56,038 nt of DNA from an uncultured Sphingorhabdus sp. (GTDB lineage: Bacteria > Pseudomonadota > Alphaproteobacteria > Sphingomonadales > Sphingomonadaceae). This document shows, in pieces, positions 38,749 through 48,082 of this stretch. The DNA lies in the NCBI GenBank assembly GCA_937944295.1, contig CALDZL010000008.1, positions 1 through 56,038 on the forward strand, given 5' to 3'. Both the position numbers and the translations under genes were made by a program. Below the pieces are notes generated by a model, which was given only the letters and a program-made list of their open reading frames with translations, was not told the DNA's origin and did no database searches. Numbering within the stretch: position 1 is the first letter of the stretch; each line of letters begins with the position of its first letter.

Positions 38749-38877
38749 GTGGTGGGCCCTGGCCTTCTTTTCTTAATCTAGTGAATAGGTCGCCACTGCT
38801 AAGGACGGCCATCTATATTAAGTGCGTATGGCTTCTAAATCCATAAACTGAGGGATGTTTCCAGCGTCTCCCACCAC
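38749..38877. ncRNA. Candidate structured RNA adjacent to the DUF3800 gene
   Basis: This gene-free stretch closes on itself. GTGGTGGG (38749-38756) pairs with CCCACCAC (38870-38877), and CTGG (38759-38762) pairs with CCAG (38861-38864). Inside are CTTAAT (38772-38777) with ATTAAG (38817-38822), a nested ATAG/GTCG arm at 38785-38792 with 38806-38816, and a hairpin TATGG/CCATA (38827-38845). CCTT (38763-38766) could pair with AAGG (38801-38804) as a pseudoknot. From memory, comparative-genomics work described several DUF3800-associated RNA motifs; whether this is one is unverified. The strand is undetermined. The remaining 242 bases to the tRNA show nothing recognisable. Confidence 0.5.
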
Positions 38878-39119
38878 ATTACATGATATATAAAACTATC
38901 TTTACGTCAAGCTTTAATCAATGAATCCATATACTTAATGATAAGTTATTGAGATTGATTCATTTTATTAAGCGCAAAGTTCTCTGACCAAATTATTCAT
39001 CACGATATTATAGGAAATCGACGATTTCAATACTGTCAATTTGCTGTACACAATTAGAGAAAACCTGATTTGGATTCATAAAATAAAGGCAAAAGACTAA
39101 CGTATACAGGATTAAGAAA

Positions 39120-39195
39120 TGGTGGGCGCTAACGGGCTCGAACCGCTGACCCTCTCGGTGTAAACGAGATGCTCTACCAACTGAGCTAAGCGCCC
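39120..39195 (-). tRNA. tRNA-Val (anticodon TAC)
   Basis: The minus strand gives a full cloverleaf. The acceptor GGGCGCT pairs with AGCGCCC. The D arm is GCTCAGTTGGTAGAGC, the anticodon arm has TAC at 39162-39160 inside CTCGTTTACACCGAG, and the T arm contains GGTTCGAGCC. The 3' CCA is encoded (39122-39120). Adjacent DUF3800 DNA on its 3' side fits the usual island position, though no duplicated tRNA end was noticed. Confidence 0.97.
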
Positions 39196-39371
39196 CTGAT
39201 AAATTCATACCTAGCGGACGAACAATCAAGAGATTGGCCAATGCCAAATGCCTGATGCTTTGGCAAGTCTTTTTAAAGCCTTTTCGATATTTTACTGAGT
39301 TTCTGTTGCGAATAAAACATTACGCTTAGGTCGCTAATTACAGTAAATATTGGATACCATGGGCTTACTGT

Positions 39372-40484
39372 TTAAATATTCGGCCCATCGCTAGTGATTG
39401 CTTTGGTTAAATAGGCTTCTAATTTCGCATAGCTATCATCGGATAAATCCATAAATACTCGCCGCGCATCCATCGGGTCTGATTTACGCTCTAACATGCC
39501 ATTTTTGGTCATAGACGTAATCCAACGCAAAGCCGTGGTCGCTGGCACAGCCGCCGCAATACAGAGGCTTGATACGGATACGGTCTGCCCCGATAATCGT
39601 GCTGCCATCAAATCCAATAATATATCCCAGGCAGGATCGGCGAATAGAGCGCTTTCAAAATAATTATCGCGCATCCTGCGTTGTTTTATAATGCCACGCA
39701 CCAATTCGGCGCTAATCGGACTGCCTTGTAACGGATATTTATCCCCATTATCGATAAATGGCGAAGGTCCAGATGATACCTTATTTGGAAATGGATTGAA
39801 AGATATTGGTTTGTCTTTAAAAACGCTATGATTAAGATAATCGTCTTGGTAAGTTTTGGGTTTTAAAGTCATGGGAGATACGTTTTTTTCTGTTTCTGAT
39901 ATATTCATATCATCTATAACGGCTATCTCTGCTAAAGTTTTAGCGAGGTTTGCCAATTCCCCGCTGATACGGTGCAGAGCCGCATATTCTTTTTCATTGC
40001 TCTCATCTTGGCTTATGTCGCTTAAATGGCTCATAACTTCCCGCCCCGTTAGGCCCGTCAATGCAGGCATTGCCTCTAGCGGGTTTGAGTCAATCAGAAA
40101 ATGACATTGAGAGGCTGGCAATTGTGCAAAAACTTCATCAAGATCATCTATAGTGGCCCAAACGACCGCTTCGATTTGATGTTTAGTTAAATAGTCAGAA
40201 ATGTGCGATAATACTTGCTGATTAATCTCCGTATCGGAGGTAAAGTCTATTAATAGCAAATCAACAGAAGGCCTAATTTGTTTTTTATCATCTTCAATAA
40301 GGTCTAATTCTGTTCCAAAATCGCCATTATCTCCCATTTCATTTTCGATCGTTTCCGATACAATTATGACTTGATATGTTTGGGCAAGCAGGCGCAGATA
40401 ATCACGCCGAGATGGCGATGAGCACAGTAAAATCGCATTTCTCTTGGCCATAGAGCTTAGATAATCATATTCAAAATCGCTCAT
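39372..40484 (-). CDS. Winged-helix (MarR-like) regulator with a receiver-like N-terminal domain
   Basis: Protein of 370 residues. The C-terminal part, about 280-360, is a winged-helix domain (DPAWDILLDLMAARLSGQ, VPATTALRWITSMTKNGMLE, DARRVFMDLSDDSY), MarR-like and resembling regulators I associate with sphingomonads. The N-terminal 150 residues alternate strands and helices like a degenerate receiver: ILLCSSPSRRDYLRLL, VDLLLIDFTSD (Asp present), AVVWATIDDLDEVF. A central low-complexity linker joins them. Target genes are unknown. It may sense by protein contact rather than phosphorylation. Confidence 0.75.
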   Translation of the reverse strand: MSDFEYDYLSSMAKRNAILLCSSPSRRDYLRLLAQTYQVIIVSETIENEMGDNGDFGTELDLIEDDKKQIRPSVDLLLIDFTSDTEINQQVLSHISDYLTKHQIEAVVWATIDDLDEVFAQLPASQCHFLIDSNPLEAMPALTGLTGREVMSHLSDISQDESNEKEYAALHRISGELANLAKTLAEIAVIDDMNISETEKNVSPMTLKPKTYQDDYLNHSVFKDKPISFNPFPNKVSSGPSPFIDNGDKYPLQGSPISAELVRGIIKQRRMRDNYFESALFADPAWDILLDLMAARLSGQTVSVSSLCIAAAVPATTALRWITSMTKNGMLERKSDPMDARRVFMDLSDDSYAKLEAYLTKAITSDGPNI

Positions 40485-40756
40485 ATCTTCCCATCGTAAC
40501 TTTACATTGTGCCCTGATATATATTCTATAACAACACAACCTTACCAATAACGAAACAGCGGCTATCATCATATCCATTATGGACATGATAATGGCTAGA
40601 TTTGCTAGCATGCGACTCTTTGAAGCGCAAAATAACATTATAAAAATATTGTTTTGATGCTTGCTACCATTCTGTTGCTCATTATAGTGCATTTCATTGA
40701 AATTAAATGTCGCATCATAATGCGATTATCAGATCGTGCAAATATTGGAGTTTATT

Positions 40757-42976
40757 ATGTTCTCGAACCGTAAAATTTTCACACAGCTCTCTCTATCATT
40801 AGCTGCTGGCACCTCAATAGTAGCAGTAAGTACATCCGCTTTAGCAATTAATAATGGTGAAGTATCGATTGAGAACAAACATAATATTACCATTAGTGCA
40901 GCGCTTGTCGCGCATCATGCCAAAGGAGAAAAAGTGCATAAAAGCCCATTATTGCAAGAATGGAACGGCCCTTATGAAGGCGTTCCCGCTTGGAACAAAG
41001 TGAAAATATCCGATTTTCCAGCCGCGTTTGAAGAAATGATGAAGAGCGGCAAGGCTGAATTTGAAGAAATGTTCACCAATCCAGAACCTATAACATTTGA
41101 GAACACAATCATAGCCTCTGAATTACAAGGTGAATATATCAATCGCTTATTTTCTTACTGGGGCGTGCATAGCTCCAACCTATCCTCACCTGAATTGCGC
41201 AAAATCCAAGGGGAATGGCTGCCAAAAGTAGGCGCTTTTTTCAACGCATTATCGCTGGATGCCCGCTATTTTCAGCGTATAAAATATCTATATGACAGCC
41301 GCGCATCATTAGGATTAGAACCGAAACAAATGCGCCTGTTAGAACGCACCTATGATAACCTTGTCAGCGGCGGAGCTTTATTGACGGGGTCTAAAAAATC
41401 TGAACTCATTGATATTAGCACACAATTATCACGCAAATTCTCTGAATTTTCCAATAAAGTTTTGGCCGATGAAGAAACATTTACATATTTTACCGATGCT
41501 GCTGACGTAGCAGGCTTACCTACTAGTTTTTTAACAGCATTAAGCAGCGCTGCGAAAGCCCAAGGCAAAGAAGGTTATGCCCTCAAAAATACGCGCTCAG
41601 TAATGCAGCCTTTCCTCGAAAACGCAACCAATCGTGAAGCACGTAAGGTCGTTTACAACGCCTATATTAATCGCGGGGATAATGGCGATGATAATGACAC
41701 AAACGCAATTATTGCGGACATATTGAAGCTTCGCCAAGAACGTGCGCAATTGCTTGGCTATAAAACCCATGCGCATTTCCGTATGACCAATACTATGGCG
41801 CAGGATCCTGAACGCGCGATGGATTTAATGATGCAAGTATGGCCCGCAGCCGTTGCTCGCGTTAAAGAAGAAGTGGCAGACATGCAGACAATTGCAGATG
41901 CTGAGGATGCAAACATCACCATCGCACCATGGGATTACCGATTCTATGCCGAAAAGGTGCGCAAAGCAAAATATGATCTCGATCAGGCCGAAATTAAACC
42001 TTATTTCCAACTCGACAATATGATTGATGCTATGTTTGATGCGGCTGGGAAATTATATGATTTAAATTTTAAGGAAAATACGGGCGAAGTTCCTGTTTTC
42101 CATCCTGATGTGCGCACATTTGTAGTCACCGATGCGAAGGATGGCAGCAATGTCGGGCTATTTTATATGGACAATTTTGCCCGTCAAGGCAAACGCTCTG
42201 GTGCGTGGGCAACAACCTATCGTTCACAACAATCATTGGGCGGAGAGCGCAACGTACTAGCATCAAACAATAATAATTTTGTGAAACCAGCGGATGGTGA
42301 GAAAGCGTTGATTAGTATCGACGATGCTTCGACATTATTTCATGAATTTGGCCATGCTCTGCACAGTTTATTGACTGACATTGAATATCCTGGTTTGCGC
42401 GGGACACCGCGTGATTTTGTAGAATATCCAAGTCAAGTGAACGAAAATTGGCTACTAACCCCCTATGTGCTGAAAAACTATGCCAAACATGTCGAAACTG
42501 GCGAGCCAATTCCGCAAGCTTTGGTGGATAAAATAGAAGCCTCTTCTAAATTTAACGAAGGCTTTGCAACGGTGGAATATCTATCCAGCGCAATTGTCGA
42601 TATGAAGCTGCATTTCCGTAGTAATCCAGTCACCGATGTTGATAAATTTGAGCGTGAAACATTGGCTGAAATTGGCATGCCATCTGAAATCGTGATGCGC
42701 CATAGACTGCCGCAATTCAATCACCTCTTCTCTTCAGATGCTTATTCCGCAGGCTATTATAGCTATCTTTGGTCCGAAACAATGGATGCTGATACATGGG
42801 CAGCATTTGAAGAAGCGGGCAGCGTTTGGGATAAAGCCACAGCCGATAAGTTCCGCAATATTTTATTATCTACCGGTAATGAAACGGATCGCACAGAAGC
42901 ATATCGCGCATTTAGAGGCCGTGACCCTGATGTGAAATATATCTTAGAGAAACGCGGCTTCCCTATTCCTGAATAA
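40757..42976 (+). CDS. M3-family peptidyl-dipeptidase (Dcp-like), exported
   Basis: Zinc peptidase of 739 residues. The start at 40757 has GGAG six bases upstream, and the following MFSNRKIFTQLSLSLAAGTS is a signal peptide cleaved near ALA. The M3 zinc site is FHEFGHALHSLL with the downstream Glu in FVEYPSQVNENW. The Dcp-type substrate loop and the C-terminal SAGYYSYLWSE are present. It removes dipeptides from peptide C-termini in the periplasm. Confidence 0.92.
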   Translation: MFSNRKIFTQLSLSLAAGTSIVAVSTSALAINNGEVSIENKHNITISAALVAHHAKGEKVHKSPLLQEWNGPYEGVPAWNKVKISDFPAAFEEMMKSGKAEFEEMFTNPEPITFENTIIASELQGEYINRLFSYWGVHSSNLSSPELRKIQGEWLPKVGAFFNALSLDARYFQRIKYLYDSRASLGLEPKQMRLLERTYDNLVSGGALLTGSKKSELIDISTQLSRKFSEFSNKVLADEETFTYFTDAADVAGLPTSFLTALSSAAKAQGKEGYALKNTRSVMQPFLENATNREARKVVYNAYINRGDNGDDNDTNAIIADILKLRQERAQLLGYKTHAHFRMTNTMAQDPERAMDLMMQVWPAAVARVKEEVADMQTIADAEDANITIAPWDYRFYAEKVRKAKYDLDQAEIKPYFQLDNMIDAMFDAAGKLYDLNFKENTGEVPVFHPDVRTFVVTDAKDGSNVGLFYMDNFARQGKRSGAWATTYRSQQSLGGERNVLASNNNNFVKPADGEKALISIDDASTLFHEFGHALHSLLTDIEYPGLRGTPRDFVEYPSQVNENWLLTPYVLKNYAKHVETGEPIPQALVDKIEASSKFNEGFATVEYLSSAIVDMKLHFRSNPVTDVDKFERETLAEIGMPSEIVMRHRLPQFNHLFSSDAYSAGYYSYLWSETMDADTWAAFEEAGSVWDKATADKFRNILLSTGNETDRTEAYRAFRGRDPDVKYILEKRGFPIPE

Positions 42977-43015
42977 TAATCTATATTACTCTAAAAATAA
43001 AAGGATGAAAGATTA

Positions 43016-43807
43016 GTGTCTCAAACATTAATATCGCGTGTCCGCGAGAAGTTCCTCAAAATAACTGGATTCGTTGCCACATCAGATTATGATTTTATGA
43101 AGAATTTTCTGCCAACAGATGATGCAAAGATTTTACTAAAAGATGCTGATAGCGACCTTGAACAAATATTTTATAAGCACCAAGGACAAATCATCCATAA
43201 GTGGACTCACTATTTAAAAATTTATGAACGCTATTTCACCACATATAGAAATAGTGATGTTAAAATGCTGGAGATAGGCGTTAGCAGAGGCGGCTCTCTT
43301 GACATGTGGAGAGAATATTTTGGTGGTCGAGCCACTATCTATGGAATTGATATTAATCCAGAATGTAAAAATTACGAAATTGCCCCTAACCACGTTAGAA
43401 TTGGGTCACAAGATGATCCTAGGTTTTTGCAGAAAGTCATTAATGAAATGGGCTCTCCCGATATAATATTAGATGATGGATCACATGTTGCAAAACATCA
43501 AAGAGAGAGTTTTAAGCATTTATGGACCAAATTAAAATATGGGGGTTTATATATTATAGAAGACACACATACTAGCTATTGGCCAGGTCAATTTAATGGC
43601 GGATATAAGCGAGATGGAACGGCAATAGAATTTTGTAAGGGCTTAATTGATGACATGCATGGCTGGTATCATAATATAACGCCTAATTCTTGCCCTGCCA
43701 ATGAGATTGGTTTCGTACATTTTTATGATTCTATGATTATCATCGAAAAGCGCAAGATTAGTGAACCTAAGCATATAAAAGTTGGAACAAATTATACTCA
43801 AAACTAA
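43016..43807 (+). CDS. Class I SAM-dependent methyltransferase (CmcI/macrocin-type)
   Basis: Protein of 263 residues starting at GTG 43016 with AAAAGGA upstream. The SAM site is VKMLEIGVSRGGSLDMWREY, followed by IYGIDINPECK, DIILDDGSH (metal-binding Asp pair) and LKYGGLYIIEDTHTSYW. This is the pattern of sugar/hydroxyl O-methyltransferases in polysaccharide and natural-product clusters. No such cluster is beside it. It looks about 30% G+C in a sampled line, well below neighbours, suggesting recent acquisition. The following 271 bases contain no convincing gene. Confidence 0.83.
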   Translation: MSQTLISRVREKFLKITGFVATSDYDFMKNFLPTDDAKILLKDADSDLEQIFYKHQGQIIHKWTHYLKIYERYFTTYRNSDVKMLEIGVSRGGSLDMWREYFGGRATIYGIDINPECKNYEIAPNHVRIGSQDDPRFLQKVINEMGSPDIILDDGSHVAKHQRESFKHLWTKLKYGGLYIIEDTHTSYWPGQFNGGYKRDGTAIEFCKGLIDDMHGWYHNITPNSCPANEIGFVHFYDSMIIIEKRKISEPKHIKVGTNYTQN

Positions 43808-44078
43808 CAGATAATCGGACAAGCGAACTCCTGGAATCAATCTATAGCTACACAGAGCTTATTGAAGCGGCGGCACTTAAGGAAATAATATCTTAGTTGG
43901 GGCGTTTCCAAAGAATATTTTAATCTCTTCATCAAGAAATGTAAACGCAGAATATAGGTCAGCAAATAAGCTCTTGAAAAATTTGCACAGATGAATCAAA
44001 AATACACAAATTATAGTAAAGCTATTATGCCAATTCCAACATTTATTATGCTTTCCTAATCATTGGTATTTTATTATG

Positions 44079-45470
44079 TTAAGCAACTTTATTGTCTGAT
44101 ATTTGTTGAACAAAGGATTCAGAGCCCTTTTTCACGGTTTCCATACAGGAGCTTAATTTATCAAAGCTACTTGCAACCACAACCATCTCATCCGCAATAC
44201 CCTCGGATTCATTTTTGATGCTGGCTATAATAGAAGACATGGAATCAGCAGATAAAGCTGTCTCATCGACTGCAGCCGTTATCATTGTCACGGTTTGATT
44301 TTGTGCTTCCATAGCGTCTCTTATCCGGACCGAAGAAGCATTGACTGATTTCACAATCTCAACCACTGATGCATTAGACGTCACCGTTCCTCTGGTTGCT
44401 TCCTGAATGGACTGAATTTTCGTTGTAATCTCATCGGTTGCATTAGCCGTTTGGCTGGCAAGGCTTTTTACCTCTTGTGCAACTACTGCAAAGCCGCGCC
44501 CTGCATCACCAGCACGAGCAGCCTCAATAGTAGCATTAAGAGCAAGCAAATTGGTTTGCCCAGCAATATCGCGAATTAGCCCTAAAATAGACTCAATAGA
44601 TGCTGCATGAGTAGATAATTCTTGTGAATTTTCTAGAGACTTTTCAGATTCAGCTACTGCTTCAGCAGCAATAACGCTAGAGGCATCCACCTCTTGACGC
44701 GCATCATCAATAGCTTGAATTAATCCAGCGGCTGTTCTTGCCGCTTCTCGCATTGCTACAGCGGATTGTTCTGATGCAACGGCAACTTCTGATGATTTGG
44801 TCAGCAGGCTGCGAACATTAGTACCAGCGTTTTGTACTTCATTTTGTAAATTTAAGCTCAATTCATTAGCCTCACCTACTTGAACAGAGACTGTGTTACG
44901 GAAATTATTAGCACTTTGCGAACGTGCATGTTCTGCATTCGCCATTTCAAAACTATTTATAGCACTACACATCAACTCTATTTCAATGGCCTGTGCAGTT
45001 GCAAATGACGCCAGTAACCTTAATTTCATAGGATCATCATCCTGAATTTGATCCATTAAGATTTCACGGCCAACATCATAAACGCTATTGCAAAGATAGG
45101 TTAATTCCCAAGATAACCATCCCATTGTTTTGGCAAGCATAGCATTGAAACAGGCACCTTCCACCCAAGTTTCATTATCATAATCTAAAAATTTTATGTG
45201 CGTATATTGAGCAGTCTTATTAACCATGATTTCACGTAAAGAATCCGAATCATCGAATCGGTAATTTTTGAGTTCAGAATGCTCCTTTGACAGCCTCCAA
45301 TTGGCCATGCCTATCTCTCGGAGACGAGGCTCAAGATATTGAGCAACCAATTTTAAGTCGTCACACAGAGATTCTTTATTGGCCATCAAATTTAAGCGCT
45401 CTTTAACAGAGATATTAGTAGCTATTTCTCTGGCTATTTGCTTAATATTTTTTGGTTCTGCCTCGAACAT
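44079..45470 (-). CDS. Soluble methyl-accepting chemotaxis protein, orphan
   Basis: Protein of 463 residues without transmembrane segments. The C-terminal half is a long coiled coil with the conserved signalling tip [21 protein letters not shown] followed by [14 protein letters not shown], which contacts CheA/CheW. The N-terminal 180 residues are helical ([38 protein letters not shown]). They could be a globin-like or other cytoplasmic sensor, but I see no clear haem-ligand pattern. No che genes are in the window. A cytoplasmic sensory role is inferred. Confidence 0.85.
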   Translation of the reverse strand: MFEAEPKNIKQIAREIATNISVKERLNLMANKESLCDDLKLVAQYLEPRLREIGMANWRLSKEHSELKNYRFDDSDSLREIMVNKTAQYTHIKFLDYDNETWVEGACFNAMLAKTMGWLSWELTYLCNSVYDVGREILMDQIQDDDPMKLRLLASFATAQAIEIELMCSAINSFEMANAEHARSQSANNFRNTVSVQVGEANELSLNLQNEVQNAGTNVRSLLTKSSEVAVASEQSAVAMREAARTAAGLIQAIDDARQEVDASSVIAAEAVAESEKSLENSQELSTHAASIESILGLIRDIAGQTNLLALNATIEAARAGDAGRGFAVVAQEVKSLASQTANATDEITTKIQSIQEATRGTVTSNASVVEIVKSVNASSVRIRDAMEAQNQTVTMITAAVDETALSADSMSSIIASIKNESEGIADEMVVVASSFDKLSSCMETVKKGSESFVQQISDNKVA

Positions 45471-45573
45471 ATTATCTCTCTATCGCTATATACTGGAATT
45501 TACATGCTTTTAAGCCATAAAGAGATATGGTTAATAGAAGGTTATCATCATTGAATTAGATAGGATATTGAAC

Positions 45574-46476
45574 ATGAAAACATTACGCACGGACGAAAAA
45601 AGATTCCAAAATATCCCTGACTTTGATTTTCCCGTTAAATATGTTGACAATTTGCCAAATTATGAAGATTTGCGTATTGCCTATATTGATGCAGGACCTT
45701 CTGATGCAGAAAATGTCTATTTGTGCCTGCATGGTGAACCAAGTTGGTCATTTTTATACCGCCGTATGATCCCAATATTCCTAGAGAGTGGAGCGCGTGT
45801 TATTGCTCCAGATTTATTGGGTTTTGGACGCAGTGACAAACCCGTCAACCAAAGCGACTATAGCTTTCATTTTCATCGCAACTATTTGCTTGCATTGGTA
45901 GAACATCTAAATTTGCAAAATGTCACTCTGGTCGTACAAGATTGGGGCGGATTATTGGGCCTTACCCTTCCTGTTGATGAAGGTTTTGAAAAACGCTTAG
46001 CCAATCTTATCATTATGAATACGGGTCTTGGTATTGGCATGGCACCTAGCGAGGGTTTTATGCAATGGAAAGAATATGCGCTTAACACACCCGATTTGCC
46101 AATCGGCGAATTAATAGCGCGCGGCACACCACATCTTACTGACGCAGAAATTGCAGCCTATGATGCGCCATTCCCATCCGCTGAATATAAAGCAGGTGCG
46201 CAAGTTTTTCCTGCTCTCGTTCCCATCACACCCGATATGCAAGGCGTTAAGACAAGCAAAAAAGCAGCCGCTTATTGGTCCACCCAATTCAAGGGTAAGA
46301 GTTTTATGGCCATAGGTGCTGCTGATCCTGTACTTGGCGTCGATCCCATGATAAAAATGGCCGCGATCATCAAAGGATGTCCGGAACCCATGATTATCGA
46401 AGATGGTGGGCATTTTGTTCAGGAGTGGGGAGAAGATATTGCAAAGGCCGCAATAAAATCATTTGCGGATAGTTAG
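45574..46476 (+). CDS. Haloalkane dehalogenase (HLD-I type)
   Basis: Alpha/beta hydrolase of 300 residues. The oxyanion region is LCLHGEPSWSFLYRRM (residues 51-66). The nucleophile is Asp123 with halide-binding Trp124 in VVQDWGGLLGL, the acid candidate is Asp251 (GAADPVLG) and the catalytic His280 is in EDGGHFVQEWG. The order Asp-Asp-His and its spacing resemble subfamily I (DhlA-like). Such enzymes hydrolyse haloalkanes to alcohols, though native substrates are often unknown. ATG 45574 has AGGA upstream, better than TTG 45568. Confidence 0.88.
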   Translation: MKTLRTDEKRFQNIPDFDFPVKYVDNLPNYEDLRIAYIDAGPSDAENVYLCLHGEPSWSFLYRRMIPIFLESGARVIAPDLLGFGRSDKPVNQSDYSFHFHRNYLLALVEHLNLQNVTLVVQDWGGLLGLTLPVDEGFEKRLANLIIMNTGLGIGMAPSEGFMQWKEYALNTPDLPIGELIARGTPHLTDAEIAAYDAPFPSAEYKAGAQVFPALVPITPDMQGVKTSKKAAAYWSTQFKGKSFMAIGAADPVLGVDPMIKMAAIIKGCPEPMIIEDGGHFVQEWGEDIAKAAIKSFADS

Positions 46477-46592
46477 GTTGAGAAGTTAGAGTTAGGACCT
46501 AAACCTCTATATTTTGATTGGTTATTTTAATTTTTGGCTTTGCATGCCATTTTGCGGCCTTATTCACTTGCCATAGCGACTGATATCTTAGA

Positions 46593-46622
46593 ACAATTAC
46601 AATTACAATTACAATTACAATT
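46593..46622 (+). repeat. Hexanucleotide tandem repeat (ACAATT)x5
   Basis: Five perfect copies of ACAATT occupy 30 bases. They end four bases before the AGGGGAA ribosome binding site of the acyl carrier protein gene and 17 bases before its ATG. The repeat is outside the coding sequence, so copy-number slippage would change leader length or promoter spacing rather than the reading frame. Confidence 0.95.
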
Positions 46623-46638
46623 ATCCAGGGGAATATCT

Positions 46639-46881
46639 ATGTCCAGCAATGAAGCTACCGCTGACAAAGTAAAAGCGCTAATTGAACCTTTTAACAAAAA
46701 AGGCATCACCCTATCAAATGACACCACATTTGCTGGTGATTTAGAATGGGATAGCTTAACAGTTATGGATTTTGTAGCCGAAGTCGAGGATGATTTTGAC
46801 ATTGTCATCACTATGAATATGCAGGCTGAAATTGAAAATGTAGGTCAATTGATAGAGGCTGTAGATAGTTTAAATGGCTGA
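46639..46881 (+). CDS. Acyl carrier protein dedicated to sphingolipid synthesis
   Basis: Protein of 80 residues. The start at 46639 has AGGGGAA five bases upstream; longer upstream frames run through the repeat. The phosphopantetheine attachment Ser39 is in DLEWDSLTVMDF, with the typical acidic helix VAEVEDDFDIVI after it. The overlap of eight bases with the serine palmitoyltransferase gene indicates a functional pair: this ACP most likely carries the acyl chain condensed with serine, as inferred for sphingomonads and Caulobacter. Confidence 0.88.
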   Translation: MSSNEATADKVKALIEPFNKKGITLSNDTTFAGDLEWDSLTVMDFVAEVEDDFDIVITMNMQAEIENVGQLIEAVDSLNG

Positions 46882-48082
46882 AAATAGAGATTTACTAAGC
46901 AAATTTGATCCGCTGATTCAAGAGCGCGAAGCATTATTATCAACGGGTGTGATGGACCCTTATGCCATCGTAATGGATGAAGTAAAATCACCCACCGAAG
47001 CTATATGCAATGGCCGAGAGACGATTTTGCTAGGTACTTATAATTATATGGGCATGACATTTGACGATGATGTGCTGCAAGCAGGTAAGGATGCGCTTGA
47101 TAATTTTGGCGCTGGCACCACGGGCAGCCGCGTTCTAAATGGCACTTACCAAGGCCATAAAGAATGCGAGGACGCCTTAAAAGAATTTTACGCTATGGAT
47201 CATGCCATCGTATTTTCTACGGGATATTTAGCCAATTTAGGGATCATCTCTGCGCTAGCGGATAAAGATGATTTTATCATTTTGGACATTGATAGCCATG
47301 CCAGCATCTATGATGGTTGCGCCATGGGCAATGCCCAAATCGTCGCTTTCAAACATAATGATGTAGAAGCATTAGAAAAACGACTGCGCCGCCTGCCTGA
47401 AGAAGCTGGTAAATTGGTTATCTTAGAAGGCGTCTATTCGATGATGGGCGATATTGCACCTTTGAGAGAAATGGTCGCTATATGCAAAAAATATGGTGCG
47501 ATGACGTTGGTTGATGAAGCGCATAGCATGGGTTTCATTGGCGAAAATGGACGCGGTGTATGCGAAGAAGCAGGCGTTATTGATGATGTCGATTTCATTA
47601 TCGGCACTTTCTCAAAAAGCGTTGGCACAGTTGGCGGCTTTTGTGTGTCCAATCATCCCAAATTTGAAATTATGCGCCTTGTCTCTCGTCCCTATATTTT
47701 TACAGCCAGCCTGCCCCCCAGCGTAGTCGCAACAGCGGCCACATCAATCCGCAAATTAATGCACAGTGGAAACAAACGGGCGCATTTGTGGGAAAATAGC
47801 AAAACACTACACAAAGGCCTTCGGGATTTAGGGTTTAACCTTGGTACACCCGAAGCCCAAAGCGGTATCATCGCGGTTATCGTAGAGGATATGATGCAAG
47901 GGGCGATGCTGTGGCAAGCTCTACTCAAAAATGGTCTTTATGTGAATTTGGCGCGCCCTCCCGCAACGCCGCATGGTATGACATTGTTGCGATGTTCATT
48001 ATGCGCCGAACATACAGTAGGACAGGTACAAAAAATCTTGAACATGTTTGAAGCTGCGGGTAAAGAGGTTGGTATTATTTGA
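46874..48082 (+). CDS. spt: Serine palmitoyltransferase
   Basis: PLP enzyme that condenses L-serine with a long acyl thioester to 3-ketosphinganine, the first step of sphingolipid synthesis. The 402 residues hold the PLP lysine Lys248 (GTFSKSVGTVGGF), Asp214 and His217 (VDEAHS), stacking His142 (IDSHASIYDG), and arginines 361 and 373. These align with the residues I recall for the S. paucimobilis enzyme (265, 231, 234, 159, 378, 390), all at an offset of 17. It overlaps the ACP gene by eight bases. Sphingolipids replace or supplement LPS in these bacteria. Confidence 0.95.
   Translation: MAENRDLLSKFDPLIQEREALLSTGVMDPYAIVMDEVKSPTEAICNGRETILLGTYNYMGMTFDDDVLQAGKDALDNFGAGTTGSRVLNGTYQGHKECEDALKEFYAMDHAIVFSTGYLANLGIISALADKDDFIILDIDSHASIYDGCAMGNAQIVAFKHNDVEALEKRLRRLPEEAGKLVILEGVYSMMGDIAPLREMVAICKKYGAMTLVDEAHSMGFIGENGRGVCEEAGVIDDVDFIIGTFSKSVGTVGGFCVSNHPKFEIMRLVSRPYIFTASLPPSVVATAATSIRKLMHSGNKRAHLWENSKTLHKGLRDLGFNLGTPEAQSGIIAVIVEDMMQGAMLWQALLKNGLYVNLARPPATPHGMTLLRCSLCAEHTVGQVQKILNMFEAAGKEVGII

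Noticed and set aside
39120-39195. Integration (att) site at tRNA-Val
   Set aside because: DUF3800 DNA beside the tRNA suggests an island, but I saw no integrase and no second copy of the tRNA 3' end in the window.
43808-44078. Possible small gene between the methyltransferase and the chemoreceptor
   Set aside because: Short frames with frequent stops, no ribosome binding site and no hairpin of note.
46560-46811. Minus-strand frame with a repeated Asn-Cys stretch
   Set aside because: The Asn-Cys repeats are the antisense reading of the ACAATT repeat; the frame lies opposite the ACP gene and has no independent support.
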